64,000 nt of DNA, from the NCBI RefSeq assembly GCF_025994435.1, contig NZ_BAQK01000053.1, positions 1 to 64,000 of the forward strand, read 5' to 3'. Below, one piece after another: positions 8,566-17,525 of the stretch (the first letter of the stretch is position 1; each line of letters starts with the position of its first letter). The notes beneath the pieces were generated by a model that had not been told where the DNA came from, searched no databases, and was given only the letters and a program-made list of their open reading frames with translations. The translations under genes were made by a program, and so were the position numbers. Source of the stretch: Gluconacetobacter johannae. GTDB lineage: Bacteria; Pseudomonadota; Alphaproteobacteria; Acetobacterales; Acetobacteraceae.

Positions 8566-10026
8566 ATGATGGTCGATCGCCTGATCCGAGCGGGGGCAGG
8601 GCTGCTGATCCTGGTTCTGCTGCTGCCGGTGCTGATGATTCCGTACCGGATTTCCCTGAACTACAACGAGGGGTGGAACGCCTACCTGGCGCTGCGCGCG
8701 GTGGGCGCCGCGCTGCCGCTTTATCCCCCGGCCGGCGGCATGGTCTTCAACAACTATCCGCCGCTGGGCTTTTCCATCGTCGGGCTGATCGGCGCCCACC
8801 TCACCGGCGACATGATCGTGGCGGGGCGGATCGTGGCGCTGCTGGCGCTGCTGGCCAGCGGCGCGCTGGTCGCGTGCTGCGTCCGGCGGCTGGGGGGTGC
8901 GGGCCGGCCGGCCGTCGCCGCCGGGCTGCTGCTGCTGCTGAACGCCGCCACGATCTTTCCCGCCTATGTCGCAATGGACGACCCGCAATGGCTGGCCCAT
9001 GCCCTCATGCTGGGCGGGCTGGCGATGCTGCTGGGCGACGCGCGCCACCCGCGCCATGGCGTCGCGCGCGTCGCCCTGGCGGCACTGCTGGTGGTCGCCG
9101 GCGGGTTCGTGAAACATAATCTGGTGGCGCTGCCGCTGGCGGTGACGGTCTGGCTGGCCTGCTGCGACCGACGGGCCCTGCTGGTGTGGTGCGGCGCCGG
9201 CCTGCTGGCCGGGCTGGCGGGGCTGGGGGTGACGGACTGGGCCTATGGTCCGGCGGTCTTCGCCGACATCCTGGGCCATCGCCGCGTCATGGACCCCGCG
9301 CACCTGCTGGTCGGGATCCGCAAATTATCGGAAATCCTGGGCCTGCTGGTGGTGGGGCTGCTGGCGGCCACACCCTGGGGCGGACGCCCCCCCGCCGATG
9401 CGCGCGACCGGCGGCCCGGCCTGTTCGCCCTGCTGTTCCTGGGGCTGGCGCTGGTGACCGGCCTGACGCAGCGGATGGGCGACGGCGTGAATTACAACGC
9501 GCATTTCGAAACCCTGATCGCCGCCTGCATCGCCGTGGGGCTGGCCCTGTCGCGCCCGCCCCGGACGGTGGGCCCCCTGCGCCTGACGCCCACGCGCCTG
9601 CTGTGCATCGCGGCGCTGCCGCTGGTCGTGGCGGTGCCGGTGCGGCTGATCCATGCATGGTCCGACCTGCGCCGCCTGCCCGACGCAACCGCGCGCTGGC
9701 AGGCCGCCATCGCCCATGTCGGCCACATTCCAGGCCCCGCGGCGTGCGAGACGCTGGCCCTGTGCTACTGGGCGGGCAAGACCGAAACGATTGATTTCTT
9801 CAACCTGACGCAGGCCATGCGGGCAGGCCGGCAGGCGTTTCCCCTGGACGACATGGCCCGGCGACGGGTCCTCGGCGTCATCGAGTACGATCCGCGCGCG
9901 CCGCGCCACCGCGACGCCATGGCCGCCGACGGTCATGACCCGATCGTCGATCCCTTCCGCGCGGCAGGCTACGACCCGGCCTTCACCGGGCCGGACCGCA
10001 TCGTCTTCCTGACCCCGAAGGCCTGA
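8566..10026 (+). CDS. multi-spanning membrane protein, possible GT-C-type glycosyltransferase
   Basis: A 486-residue integral membrane protein with roughly ten hydrophobic spans. The first periplasmic loop contains NYNEGWNAY, resembling the acidic-residue motif that follows TM1 in lipid-linked-sugar (GT-C) transferases. A later FNNYPPLGFS stretch and a soluble C-terminal part after about residue 380 fit that fold. Function and substrate are not determined. Tandem ATGs at 8566 and 8569 are both possible. It follows rdgB by 133 bp on the same strand and converges on a LysR gene. Confidence 0.65.
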   Translation: MMVDRLIRAGAGLLILVLLLPVLMIPYRISLNYNEGWNAYLALRAVGAALPLYPPAGGMVFNNYPPLGFSIVGLIGAHLTGDMIVAGRIVALLALLASGALVACCVRRLGGAGRPAVAAGLLLLLNAATIFPAYVAMDDPQWLAHALMLGGLAMLLGDARHPRHGVARVALAALLVVAGGFVKHNLVALPLAVTVWLACCDRRALLVWCGAGLLAGLAGLGVTDWAYGPAVFADILGHRRVMDPAHLLVGIRKLSEILGLLVVGLLAATPWGGRPPADARDRRPGLFALLFLGLALVTGLTQRMGDGVNYNAHFETLIAACIAVGLALSRPPRTVGPLRLTPTRLLCIAALPLVVAVPVRLIHAWSDLRRLPDATARWQAAIAHVGHIPGPAACETLALCYWAGKTETIDFFNLTQAMRAGRQAFPLDDMARRRVLGVIEYDPRAPRHRDAMAADGHDPIVDPFRAAGYDPAFTGPDRIVFLTPKA

Positions 10027-10075
10027 CCCGGCGCGAGGCGAATCCCGGCGGCTGACGGCCGGTGGGACGCACGGA

Positions 10076-11029
10076 TCAGGGCGTCGGGGTCGTCCGGGCG
10101 TCGAAGGCCCGGCCGGCGGCGCCCAGCGCGGTCACGAAGGCGCGGGTCTTGGGCGGGACCACCTTCTTGCGGGGATAGACCACGGACAGGTCGCACGATT
10201 CGTCGGGGTCGGGCGTTACCCGCCATCCGGGCAGGATGCGCGCCAGCCCGAACGCGGCGGGCGGGCGGTCCATGAACATCCAGTCCGGCAGCAGGGCCAG
10301 GCCCGCGCCCGCGCCGGCCAGCGTCCGCAGCATGTCCAGCGAATCCGCCGCGACACGGGTGGGAAACGACAGGAATTGCGCCTGTCCCGCACGGTCGCAG
10401 CGCCACGCCGGCGCGGCGCCGGGCCGCGACAGGCACGCCACGCCGGACAGCGGCCCGCCCGCCGGCTCCTGGTCGTCCGTCAGGCCCATGTGCGCCACCA
10501 GGCCGGGGGCCGCGACCGCCCACCACGTCCCGGTCAGCACCGGGCGGAACAGCAGGCCGGAATCCGGCGGCCGGCCCGACAGCACCGCGACGTCCGCGCC
10601 GCTTTCGATCAGGATGTGCGACAGGTCGCCGAAGGCCGGGCCGCTGCGGATTTCCACGTCGATGTCGGGATAGGCCCGCAGGAAGGCCGGCAGCATCGGC
10701 GCGATCACCGCGCGCCCCACCGACGGCGAGGCCAGCACGCGCAGGCAGCCCCGGGGGGCCGCGTTCAGCGACGCGGCCTCGGCCCGGGCGTCGTCCAGAT
10801 CGGCCAGGATCCGCCGCGCGCGGCCCAGGAACCGTTCGCCGATTTCCGTCAGATGCAGCCCGCGCGTCGACCGGTTGAACAGGGCGGCGCCCAGATCGTG
10901 CTCCAGCTCGGCAATCGCGCGCGAGGCCGAGGACACGTTCAGGTCCAGCACCGCCGCCGCGCGCGACAGGCTGCCCGCGTCGGCGGTGGCCAGCAGCACC
11001 CGCAGGCAGGTCACGTAATCCACGCCCAT
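10076..11029 (-). CDS. LysR-family transcriptional regulator
   Basis: A 317-residue LysR protein. The N-terminal helix-turn-helix (LLATADAGSLSRAAAVLDLNVSSASRAIAELE) is followed by the type-2 periplasmic-binding-protein-like effector domain. ATG 11029 (MGVDYVTCL) places the HTH at the normal distance from the start; the frame opens 39 bp earlier in unlikely sequence. It is divergent from the bicupin gene at 11177, so the 147-bp gap probably holds its operator and that gene is its likely target. Confidence 0.85.
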   Translation of the reverse strand: MGVDYVTCLRVLLATADAGSLSRAAAVLDLNVSSASRAIAELEHDLGAALFNRSTRGLHLTEIGERFLGRARRILADLDDARAEAASLNAAPRGCLRVLASPSVGRAVIAPMLPAFLRAYPDIDVEIRSGPAFGDLSHILIESGADVAVLSGRPPDSGLLFRPVLTGTWWAVAAPGLVAHMGLTDDQEPAGGPLSGVACLSRPGAAPAWRCDRAGQAQFLSFPTRVAADSLDMLRTLAGAGAGLALLPDWMFMDRPPAAFGLARILPGWRVTPDPDESCDLSVVYPRKKVVPPKTRAFVTALGAAGRAFDARTTPTP

Positions 11030-11176
11030 CCCCCACGCCGCATGCGCGCGCCGCGCCGCGCCGCGCAAAACTCTTTTCCATATTCCGGCGTTCCGCCGGG
11101 ACCGCGACCCACCCTACTCTGCTGCGGCAGTCCGGCAAGACACAGAACCGGACGGGAAACCCAGGAGGACCAGACC

Positions 11177-12106
11177 ATGCTCGATCGTACCAGCATCCCC
11201 GTCACCCGCGATGCCGAATGGTTCGAATACAGCCGCGCCGCGAACCCGATCCGGCCCGGACTGACGCCCCGCCTGCCCTTCATGTCCTGGGGGCCGGAAA
11301 CCTGGGCCGAAGGGCCAAGCCGGGTCATCCCGCTGGATGTCTCCGACCAATTGCGCTGCCCCGGTCCCGCCACGTCGCCGGGCCTGTGCGCCGCCTTCGT
11401 GCGGATCGACGCCGGCGACACGCTGCGCCCCGACATCGCGGCGACGTCGCAGGTCTTCTACGTGATCCGGGGGGGGGGCCGCACCGAGCCCACGGCCGCC
11501 CACCTGCCGTCGGTGGAGTGGCAGCGCGGCGACATCGTCGCCCTGCCCGGCGGCACCGGCTACGCCCACACCGCCAGCGACGACGCGACGCTGTACCTGG
11601 TGCATGACGCCCCGTTGCTGGCCTATCTGGGGGTGCGGGTCGAACAACCCCGTTTCGAGCCCACGCTGTACCCCGCCGAGCGGACGATGGACGAATTGCG
11701 CGCCGTCGCCGCCAGCCCCGAGGCCCGGTCGCGCAGCCGCGTGTCCGTGCTGCTGGGCAACACGAATTTTCCCGGCACCCGCACCATCACCCATGTCATC
11801 TGGACGATGTTCGGCCTGCTGCCGGCGCAGTCGGTGCAGAAGCCGCACCGGCACCAGTCGGTGGCGCTGGACTACATCGTATCCTGCCCCGACGGGTGCT
11901 ACACGCTGATCGGCGAGACGCTCGACGCCCAGGGCCAGATCGCCAATCCGATCCGCCAGGACTGGCAGTCGGGCATGGCCTTCATCACGCCGCCCGGCCT
12001 GTGGCACGCCCATTACAACGAAAGCGACGAGGAAGCCTTCCTGATGCCCATCCAGGATGCGGGATTGCAGACCTATCTGCGGTCGCTGGACATTCGGTTC
12101 GGCTGA
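11177..12106 (+). CDS. bicupin, gentisate 1,2-dioxygenase-like
   Basis: A 309-residue protein with two cupin repeats. The N-terminal one covers about residues 65-140 (QVFYVIRGGG; GDIVALPGGTGYAHTA) and the C-terminal one about 210-295 (KPHRHQSVALDY; GMAFITPPGLWHAHYNES). His residues suited to metal binding are in the second cupin (PHRHQ and WHAHYN); the first has few. The layout matches ring-cleaving gentisate or salicylate dioxygenases, but the substrate is inferred only. A strong AGGAGG lies before ATG 11177. It is divergent from a LysR regulator. A run of ten G (11469-11478) lies inside the first cupin and could slip in replication. Confidence 0.7.
   Translation: MLDRTSIPVTRDAEWFEYSRAANPIRPGLTPRLPFMSWGPETWAEGPSRVIPLDVSDQLRCPGPATSPGLCAAFVRIDAGDTLRPDIAATSQVFYVIRGGGRTEPTAAHLPSVEWQRGDIVALPGGTGYAHTASDDATLYLVHDAPLLAYLGVRVEQPRFEPTLYPAERTMDELRAVAASPEARSRSRVSVLLGNTNFPGTRTITHVIWTMFGLLPAQSVQKPHRHQSVALDYIVSCPDGCYTLIGETLDAQGQIANPIRQDWQSGMAFITPPGLWHAHYNESDEEAFLMPIQDAGLQTYLRSLDIRFG
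11469..11478 (+). repeat. poly-G tract within the bicupin gene
   Basis: Ten consecutive G encode part of an Arg-Gly-Gly-Gly turn. A gain or loss of one base would truncate the protein early. Confidence 0.85.
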
Positions 12107-12110
12107 CGGG

Positions 12111-12143
12111 GGAAGGCAAGGGCCTTGGCCCTTGCCGCCCTTC
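12111..12143. terminator. palindrome between convergent genes
   Basis: A perfect 10-bp stem GGCAAGGGCC/GGCCCTTGCC (12115-12124 with 12127-12136) has outer GGAAGG/CCTTCC pairing. It fills the 40-bp gap between the convergent bicupin and flavin oxidoreductase genes and could stop transcripts from both sides, although no U tract follows. Its GCAAGGGCC core also occurs in the dispersed palindromic element found elsewhere in the window. Confidence 0.6.
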
Positions 12144-12146
12144 CCT

Positions 12147-13565
12147 TCAGCGCCCCGTCAGAATCCGATCGACCAGTTGCCCCACCGTCGGCACGAAGCC
12201 GTCGGCATAGAACGGGTCGGTGGCGAAGCGCCAGGCGTTGGTGCCGCCGAACATCAGGTTGTTGTCCATCACCGCGTCGCCCCCGTCGTCATGGGCGTGG
12301 GCGATGGCCTGCAACGTCTTCTGGATGCAGAACGAGCGCGGGTCGGCCTTGTGCCCGTTGGTATAGCCCGGCCCGCGCTGGCTCCAGTTCGAGAAGCGGC
12401 ATTCCGACAGGCAGCCCATGCAGGCGACCTGATCGGCCAGGATCTCCTGCGCCTTGTCCTTCGTCACGAAGATCAGCGTCGAGTCCGGGGTACGCATCGC
12501 CTCGGTATAGCCTTCGGCCTCCCACAGGCGCACATGCTCGCGGTCGGCCTCGGTCATGAAGACCTGGCGGGCGCGGGCGCCGACGCCGTAGGGGGCCGTG
12601 TGCTCGCCCACCGGTTCGCTGGAATAGGCGACCTGGCGTTCCGAACGGCCCTGCAGCTCCAGCAGGAACGGGTTGTTGACGGCCGAGGAATAGAAGCCGG
12701 TCGGCGAGAAGCGGTTGAGGAACACGTCCCCCTTGTGCAAGGTCCGCAGGCGGCGCTTCCACGCATCGGGGATCGGGCTTTCCCGCGTCAGCAGCGGGCG
12801 GGTGCCGAACTGGAAGGCGATGGGGCCGAGGTCGGGATTGTCGATCCAGTCTTCCCATTCCTCCAGCCACCAGACGCCGCCGGCCATGATGATGGGCGTG
12901 TCGTGCAGCCCGAACGTCCGCATCGTGCGGCGCAGCGCCAGCACGCGCGGCAGCGGGTCCTCGGGGGTCTGCGGGTCCTCGGTGTTGGACAGGCCGTTAT
13001 GGCCGCCAGCCCGCCACGGATCTTCGTACACCACGCCGCCCAGCAGGTCGGCGGTCTTGTTGAACGACCGCTTCCACAGGGCGCTGAACGCGCGGGCCGA
13101 GGAGACGATCGGGTAGTAATGGATGCCGAAGCGCGCCGCGATGTCCGACAGGCGATAGGGCATGCCCGCACCGCAGGTCACGCCGTGGATCAGGCCCGGC
13201 GCGCCTTCCAGCACGCCGGTGATGACCTGTTCGGCCCCGCCCATTTCCCACAGGATGTTGGCATGGACCCGGCCCCGGCCGCCCGACAGGTCGTGGGCGA
13301 TGCGGGCCTGGGCGATGCCGCCGCGAATGGCGTACTCCACCAGCTCGTCCTGCCGTTCGCGCCGGGTGCGGCCGTGATAGACCTGCGGCACCGGCCGGCC
13401 GTCCGCGTCGTACGAATCGGCATTGACGACCGAGACCGTGCCGGCGCCGCCGGCTGCCGCCCAATGCCCGGACGTGACCCCGGTCGAGACCGACACGCCC
13501 TTTCCGCCTTCGACCAGCGGCAGGACATCCACCCCACCCATGCGGATCGCATTGATCGCCTTCAT
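12147..13565 (-). CDS. NAD(P)H-dependent flavin oxidoreductase, nitronate monooxygenase family
   Basis: A 472-residue TIM-barrel FMN protein of the 2-nitropropane dioxygenase/YrpB group. Visible features are the N-terminal GVDVLPLVEGGKGVSVSTG segment, GLIHGVTCGAGMPYRL and the IIMAGGVWW phosphate-binding strand. It is longer than a typical nitronate monooxygenase. The extra C-terminal part holds a Cys cluster, CMGCLSEC, with another Cys in SFCIQK, which could bind an iron-sulphur cluster. ATG 13565 (MKAINAIRMGG) fits the family; 28 upstream codons are probably not translated. The true substrate is unknown. Confidence 0.75.
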   Translation of the reverse strand: MKAINAIRMGGVDVLPLVEGGKGVSVSTGVTSGHWAAAGGAGTVSVVNADSYDADGRPVPQVYHGRTRRERQDELVEYAIRGGIAQARIAHDLSGGRGRVHANILWEMGGAEQVITGVLEGAPGLIHGVTCGAGMPYRLSDIAARFGIHYYPIVSSARAFSALWKRSFNKTADLLGGVVYEDPWRAGGHNGLSNTEDPQTPEDPLPRVLALRRTMRTFGLHDTPIIMAGGVWWLEEWEDWIDNPDLGPIAFQFGTRPLLTRESPIPDAWKRRLRTLHKGDVFLNRFSPTGFYSSAVNNPFLLELQGRSERQVAYSSEPVGEHTAPYGVGARARQVFMTEADREHVRLWEAEGYTEAMRTPDSTLIFVTKDKAQEILADQVACMGCLSECRFSNWSQRGPGYTNGHKADPRSFCIQKTLQAIAHAHDDGGDAVMDNNLMFGGTNAWRFATDPFYADGFVPTVGQLVDRILTGR

Positions 13566-13650
13566 CTCTACCCTATCGTCCACGACACCCGCATGGGGGC
13601 CGGCGTTTAACGGTTCTGTCCCCGCCCGGCCGGACGGGGGCGCCGCCACG

Positions 13651-13681
13651 GCCGGGCTGGGCGCAACGCGCCCCGCCCGGC
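13651..13681 (-). terminator. hairpin downstream of pnp
   Basis: The outer stem GCCGGGC/GCCCGGC and inner stem GGGCGC/GCGCCC, separated by one mismatch, form a 13-bp interrupted hairpin with a 3-nt loop, 12 bp after the pnp stop codon. No U run follows, so it may protect the 3' end or assist rho-dependent ending rather than act alone. Confidence 0.5.
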
Positions 13682-13693
13682 CCCGGTCGGCCC

Positions 13694-15835
13694 TCAGCGC
13701 GCGGGCGGGCGGCCCGGCTTGGCGCCGACGGTATCGGTGATGTCGGCGCCGGTTTCCTGATCCACGACGCGCATCGACAGCTTGACCTTGCCGCGATCGT
13801 CGAAGCCCAGGACCTTGACCTTCACGGTATCGCCCTGGTTGACCACATCGGTGGTCTTGGCGACGCGGCCCGTCGACAGTTCCGAGATGTGGACCAGACC
13901 GTCCCGCGCGCCCATGAAGTTCACGAACGCACCGAAATCGGCGGTCTTGACCACCTTGCCGTTGTAGATCTTGCCGATCTCGGGCTCGGCCACGATGCCG
14001 CGGATCCGCTCGATGGCCTTTTCGGCCTGATCTTCGGACGTGGCGGCGATCATGATCGTGCCGTCGTCGTTGATGTCGATCTTGGCGCCCGAATATTCGA
14101 CGATCTCGCGGATGACCTTGCCGCCCTGGCCGATCACGTCGCGGATCTTCTCCTTGGGCACCGAGATCGTGGTGATCTTCGGTGCGGACGAGGACACGTC
14201 GGCGCGGCCTTCGGTCAGCGCCTTGGCCATCTCGCCCAGGATGTGCAGGCGGCCGTCGCGCGCCTGGGCCAGGGCGATCTTCATGATCTCGGGCGTGATG
14301 GACGTGATCTTGATGTCCATCTGCAGCGAGGTCACGCCCTGCTCGGTGCCCGCGACCTTGAAGTCCATGTCGCCCAGATGGTCTTCGTCACCCAGGATGT
14401 CGGACAGCACGGCGAAGCCGCGATCTTCCTTGATAAGGCCCATGGCGATGCCCGCCACCGGACGCTTCAGCGGCACGCCGGCATCCATCAGCGCCAGCGA
14501 GGTGCCGCAGACCGTGGCCATCGAGGACGACCCGTTGCTCTCGGTGATCTCGGACACCACGCGCATCGTGTACGGGAAGGTGTCCTTGCCGGGCAGCAGC
14601 GGATGGATGGCGCGCCAGGCCAGCTTGCCATGCCCGATCTCGCGCCGGCCGGGCGAGCCCATGCGGCCGCACTCGCCCACCGAATAGGGAGGGAAGTTGT
14701 AGTGCAGCATGAAGTTGGTGCGGTACTCGCCTTCCAGCGCGTCGATCACCTGCTCGTCCTGCGCGGTGCCCAGCGTCGCCACGACCAGGGCCTGCGTCTC
14801 GCCACGGGTGAACAGGGCCGAGCCATGGGCGCGCGGCAGGATGCCGACTTCCGAGACGATCGGGCGGACCGTCTTCAGGTCGCGGCCGTCGATGCGGTAG
14901 CCGGTGTCGAGCACGGCGCTACGCACCACGTCGGCTTCCAGTTCCTTCAGCATCGGCTTGGCGGCGGCGGCGTCCAGGCCCTCGGCGGTCAGGGCGGCCA
15001 GGACGGCCTCCTTCGCGGCGCCGACCTTCTTGTAGCGCTCCTGCTTCACGCGCTCCTGATACGCCTCGGCGATGGGCGCGCGGCCCAGGGCGTCGATGCG
15101 CTTCTGCAGGGCGATGGCCTCGGCCGACGGCTCGACCAGGTCCCACGGCGCCTTGGCCGCGTGCTCGGCCAGCGCGATGATGGCGTCGATCACGACCTGG
15201 AAGGCCTCATGACCGAACGTCACGGCGCCCAGCATCACGTCCTCGGACAGTTCGCCGGCCTCGGACTCGACCATCAGCACGCCTTCCGACGTCCCGGCGA
15301 GGACGAGGTCGAGCGCGCTTTCCTTCATTTCCGCGATGGTCGGGTTCAGGATGTAGGCGCCATCCTTGTAGCCCACGCGGCAGGCCGCCACCGGGCCGAA
15401 GAAGGGAATGCCCGACAGGGTCAGCGCCGCCGAGCAGCCGATCAGGGCGGCGATCGCCGGATCGTTCTCCAGGTCGTGGCTCAGGACCGTCGCGACGACC
15501 TGGACCTCGTTGCGGAAATTGTCCGGGAACAGCGGGCGGATCGGGCGGTCGATCAGGCGGGAATTCAGGACCTCGATCTCGGACGGACGGCCTTCACGCT
15601 TGAAGAAGCCGCCGGGGATCTTGCCGGCCGCAAAGGCCTTTTCCTGGTAGTTGACCGTCAGCGGGAAGAAATCCTGGCCCGGCTTGACGCTGCGGGCGCC
15701 GACGGCGGTGCACAGCACGACCGTGTCGCCATAGGTCACGACGACGGCGCCGTCGGCCTGGCGGGCGATCTTGCCGGTCTCCAGCACCAGGGGGCGGCCG
15801 CCCCACTCGATTTCCTTGCGGTAGTAATTGAACAT
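13694..15835 (-). CDS. pnp: polyribonucleotide nucleotidyltransferase (PNPase)
   Basis: A 713-residue phosphorolytic 3'-5' exoribonuclease and core degradosome enzyme. Two RNase PH-like halves flank a helical domain, and a KH domain (RDVIGQGGKVIREI, about residues 560-610) and an S1 domain (GKIYNGKVVKTADFGAFVNF, about 625-690) end the chain. The catalytic half carries GRREIGHGKLAWRAI. It follows rpsO with a 320-bp gap containing an 18-bp palindrome, as expected if its leader is a site of autoregulation. ATG 15835 gives MFNYYRKEIEWGG, the usual start. Confidence 0.97.
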   Translation of the reverse strand: MFNYYRKEIEWGGRPLVLETGKIARQADGAVVVTYGDTVVLCTAVGARSVKPGQDFFPLTVNYQEKAFAAGKIPGGFFKREGRPSEIEVLNSRLIDRPIRPLFPDNFRNEVQVVATVLSHDLENDPAIAALIGCSAALTLSGIPFFGPVAACRVGYKDGAYILNPTIAEMKESALDLVLAGTSEGVLMVESEAGELSEDVMLGAVTFGHEAFQVVIDAIIALAEHAAKAPWDLVEPSAEAIALQKRIDALGRAPIAEAYQERVKQERYKKVGAAKEAVLAALTAEGLDAAAAKPMLKELEADVVRSAVLDTGYRIDGRDLKTVRPIVSEVGILPRAHGSALFTRGETQALVVATLGTAQDEQVIDALEGEYRTNFMLHYNFPPYSVGECGRMGSPGRREIGHGKLAWRAIHPLLPGKDTFPYTMRVVSEITESNGSSSMATVCGTSLALMDAGVPLKRPVAGIAMGLIKEDRGFAVLSDILGDEDHLGDMDFKVAGTEQGVTSLQMDIKITSITPEIMKIALAQARDGRLHILGEMAKALTEGRADVSSSAPKITTISVPKEKIRDVIGQGGKVIREIVEYSGAKIDINDDGTIMIAATSEDQAEKAIERIRGIVAEPEIGKIYNGKVVKTADFGAFVNFMGARDGLVHISELSTGRVAKTTDVVNQGDTVKVKVLGFDDRGKVKLSMRVVDQETGADITDTVGAKPGRPPAR

Positions 15836-16040
15836 TCAGACATGTCCTGTCGGGCGGCCGGCCCGGACGGAGCGAAGCATCCCGGACAAAGGGATGAGAG
15901 ACAGCGCCTCGGACGGCATGGAGCGATGACGGTCACCCGTCAAAACACCATGTGGCCTGAAACGCTGCGACCCGGTCCGGATGTCTCCACCGTCGTGGCG
16001 GCAGCATGTTGCCCGGCCCACGATTGGGCGACGGGGGTGG

Positions 16041-16058
16041 CCTGCCTGGCCAGGCAGG
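16041..16058 (-). promoter_or_regulatory. perfect palindrome in the rpsO-pnp leader
   Basis: CCTGCCTGG-CCAGGCAGG is a perfect 18-bp palindrome in the 320-bp space between rpsO and pnp, about 205 nt before the pnp start. In E. coli the same interval carries the rpsO terminator and an RNase III-cut hairpin used in PNPase autoregulation. A similar role here is inference from position and symmetry. Confidence 0.4.
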
Positions 16059-16155
16059 GTGGCCGGTGCCCCCCGCCCGCCGGGCGGACCGGCGCGATCA
16101 GGCACGGGCCATGACCATGAGAAACATGGTCACGCGCGCCCGATCGCGCAACGGG

Positions 16156-16425
16156 TCAGCGACGCAGGCCCAGACGGCCGATCAGGGTCTGGTACCGGGC
16201 GCTGTCCTTGCGCTTCAGATAGTCCAGCAGGCCACGGCGCTTGCCGACCATCACCAGCAGGCCGCGACGCGAATGGAAATCCTTCGCGTGGGTCTTCAGA
16301 TGCTCGGTCAGGTTGGTGATCCGCTCGGTCAGCAGGGCGACCTGGACCTCGGGCGAGCCGGTATCGGTGGCGGCGGTCTTGTATTCGCCGATCAGCGTCG
16401 TGCGACGCTCTGCGGTAATCGACAT
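16156..16425 (-). CDS. rpsO: 30S ribosomal protein S15
   Basis: The 89-residue protein has the exact usual length and motifs (DTGSPEVQVALLTERI, HSRRGLLVMVGKRRGLLDYL, LIGRLGLRR). S15 binds 16S rRNA early in 30S assembly. ATG 16425 has GGAG upstream; another in-frame ATG at 16437 would add four residues not normally present. It lies 23 bp after truB and before pnp, the common truB-rpsO-pnp order. Confidence 0.97.
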   Translation of the reverse strand: MSITAERRTTLIGEYKTAATDTGSPEVQVALLTERITNLTEHLKTHAKDFHSRRGLLVMVGKRRGLLDYLKRKDSARYQTLIGRLGLRR

Positions 16426-16448
16426 CGTGTTCTCCATAAATACGAAGG

Positions 16449-17369
16449 TTAGAGCATGCGGTCCGGGCGCAGCCAGCCATCTTCCAGCCGGCACAACCCG
16501 ATCACGCGCCCCCCGTCCATTCCCCGCACGACCCCTTGCGCGGGGTCGACGGCGTCCGGAATACGCCCCATCAGGTCGAGCAGGCTGATCGCCTGCCCGT
16601 GTGACAGGGCCCCCGCTTCTTCCTCGGTCAGGGCCAGCGCCGGGATGTCGGCCAGCGCGGTCGCAACCGGAAGCAGCAGATCCGGTGAGGCAGGCGCGTT
16701 GTCGTCGTTCAGGACAATTTTGTCCAGAAGAATTGCATTATCCTCGGAAAACGGGCCCACGCGCAGCCGGCGCAGGGCGGCGACATGCCCGACCGTGCCG
16801 CAGGCCCGGGCGATGTCGCGCGCCAGCGAGCGCATGTAGACGCCCTTGCCGGATTCCACCTCGAAGATCGCGGTGTCGGCATCGGGGCGGGCCACCAGTT
16901 CGAACCGGTCGATCCGCGCCGGACGCGGCGGCAGGTCGGGGGGGCGGCCATCGCGCGCCATGTCGTACGCGCGCTCGCCCGCCACCTTGATCGCGGAATA
17001 GACCGGCGGGACCTGCATGATGTCGCCGCGAAAGGCCGGCAGCGCCGCACGGAAGGCGTCGTCCGTCGGGCGCACGTCCGACGTTTCCGTCACCGCGCCG
17101 TCGGCGTCATCGGTGTCGCGGGCCTCGCCCAGGCGCAGGGTGAACTGGTACCGCTTGGTGCCGTCCATGATATAAGGCACCGTCTTGGTGGCCGCGCCGA
17201 AGGCGATGGGCAGCAGTCCGGTCGCCAGAGGGTCCAGCGTGCCGCCATGCCCTGCCTTGCGCGCGTCGAACAGACGCTTCACCCGGTTGACGACATCGGT
17301 CGATGTCATGCCGGACGGCTTGTCGATGACCAGCCAGCCATCAATCGGACGTCCGCGCTTGCGTCGCAT
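16449..17369 (-). CDS. truB: tRNA pseudouridine(55) synthase
   Basis: A 306-residue enzyme that makes pseudouridine 55 in the T loop of tRNAs. The motif GHGGTLDPLATGLLP carries the catalytic aspartate near residue 46. Other family blocks are GWLVIDKPSGMTS at the start, KRYQFTLRLGEARDTDDADG and QVPPVYSAIKVAGERAYDMAR. In most relatives truB directly follows rbfA. Here the two are 2.3 kb apart, so truB-rpsO-pnp probably has its own promoter in the 156-bp gap to the divergent MCE gene. Confidence 0.96.
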   Translation of the reverse strand: MRRKRGRPIDGWLVIDKPSGMTSTDVVNRVKRLFDARKAGHGGTLDPLATGLLPIAFGAATKTVPYIMDGTKRYQFTLRLGEARDTDDADGAVTETSDVRPTDDAFRAALPAFRGDIMQVPPVYSAIKVAGERAYDMARDGRPPDLPPRPARIDRFELVARPDADTAIFEVESGKGVYMRSLARDIARACGTVGHVAALRRLRVGPFSEDNAILLDKIVLNDDNAPASPDLLLPVATALADIPALALTEEEAGALSHGQAISLLDLMGRIPDAVDPAQGVVRGMDGGRVIGLCRLEDGWLRPDRML

Positions 17370-17525
17370 GGGCAGAACCTTTTTTCAGAATCTCTGGGGA
17401 GGCGTGCGTTTAGACGAGCCCCGAGCGAGGAGCAATGCCGGATTGTGCGATGCCCCGTTCCCTCCGGCCCGTCCAGCGACGAAAACGAACCTCATCCTCT
17501 CACCCTCCGGCCGGAAACCACGCCC

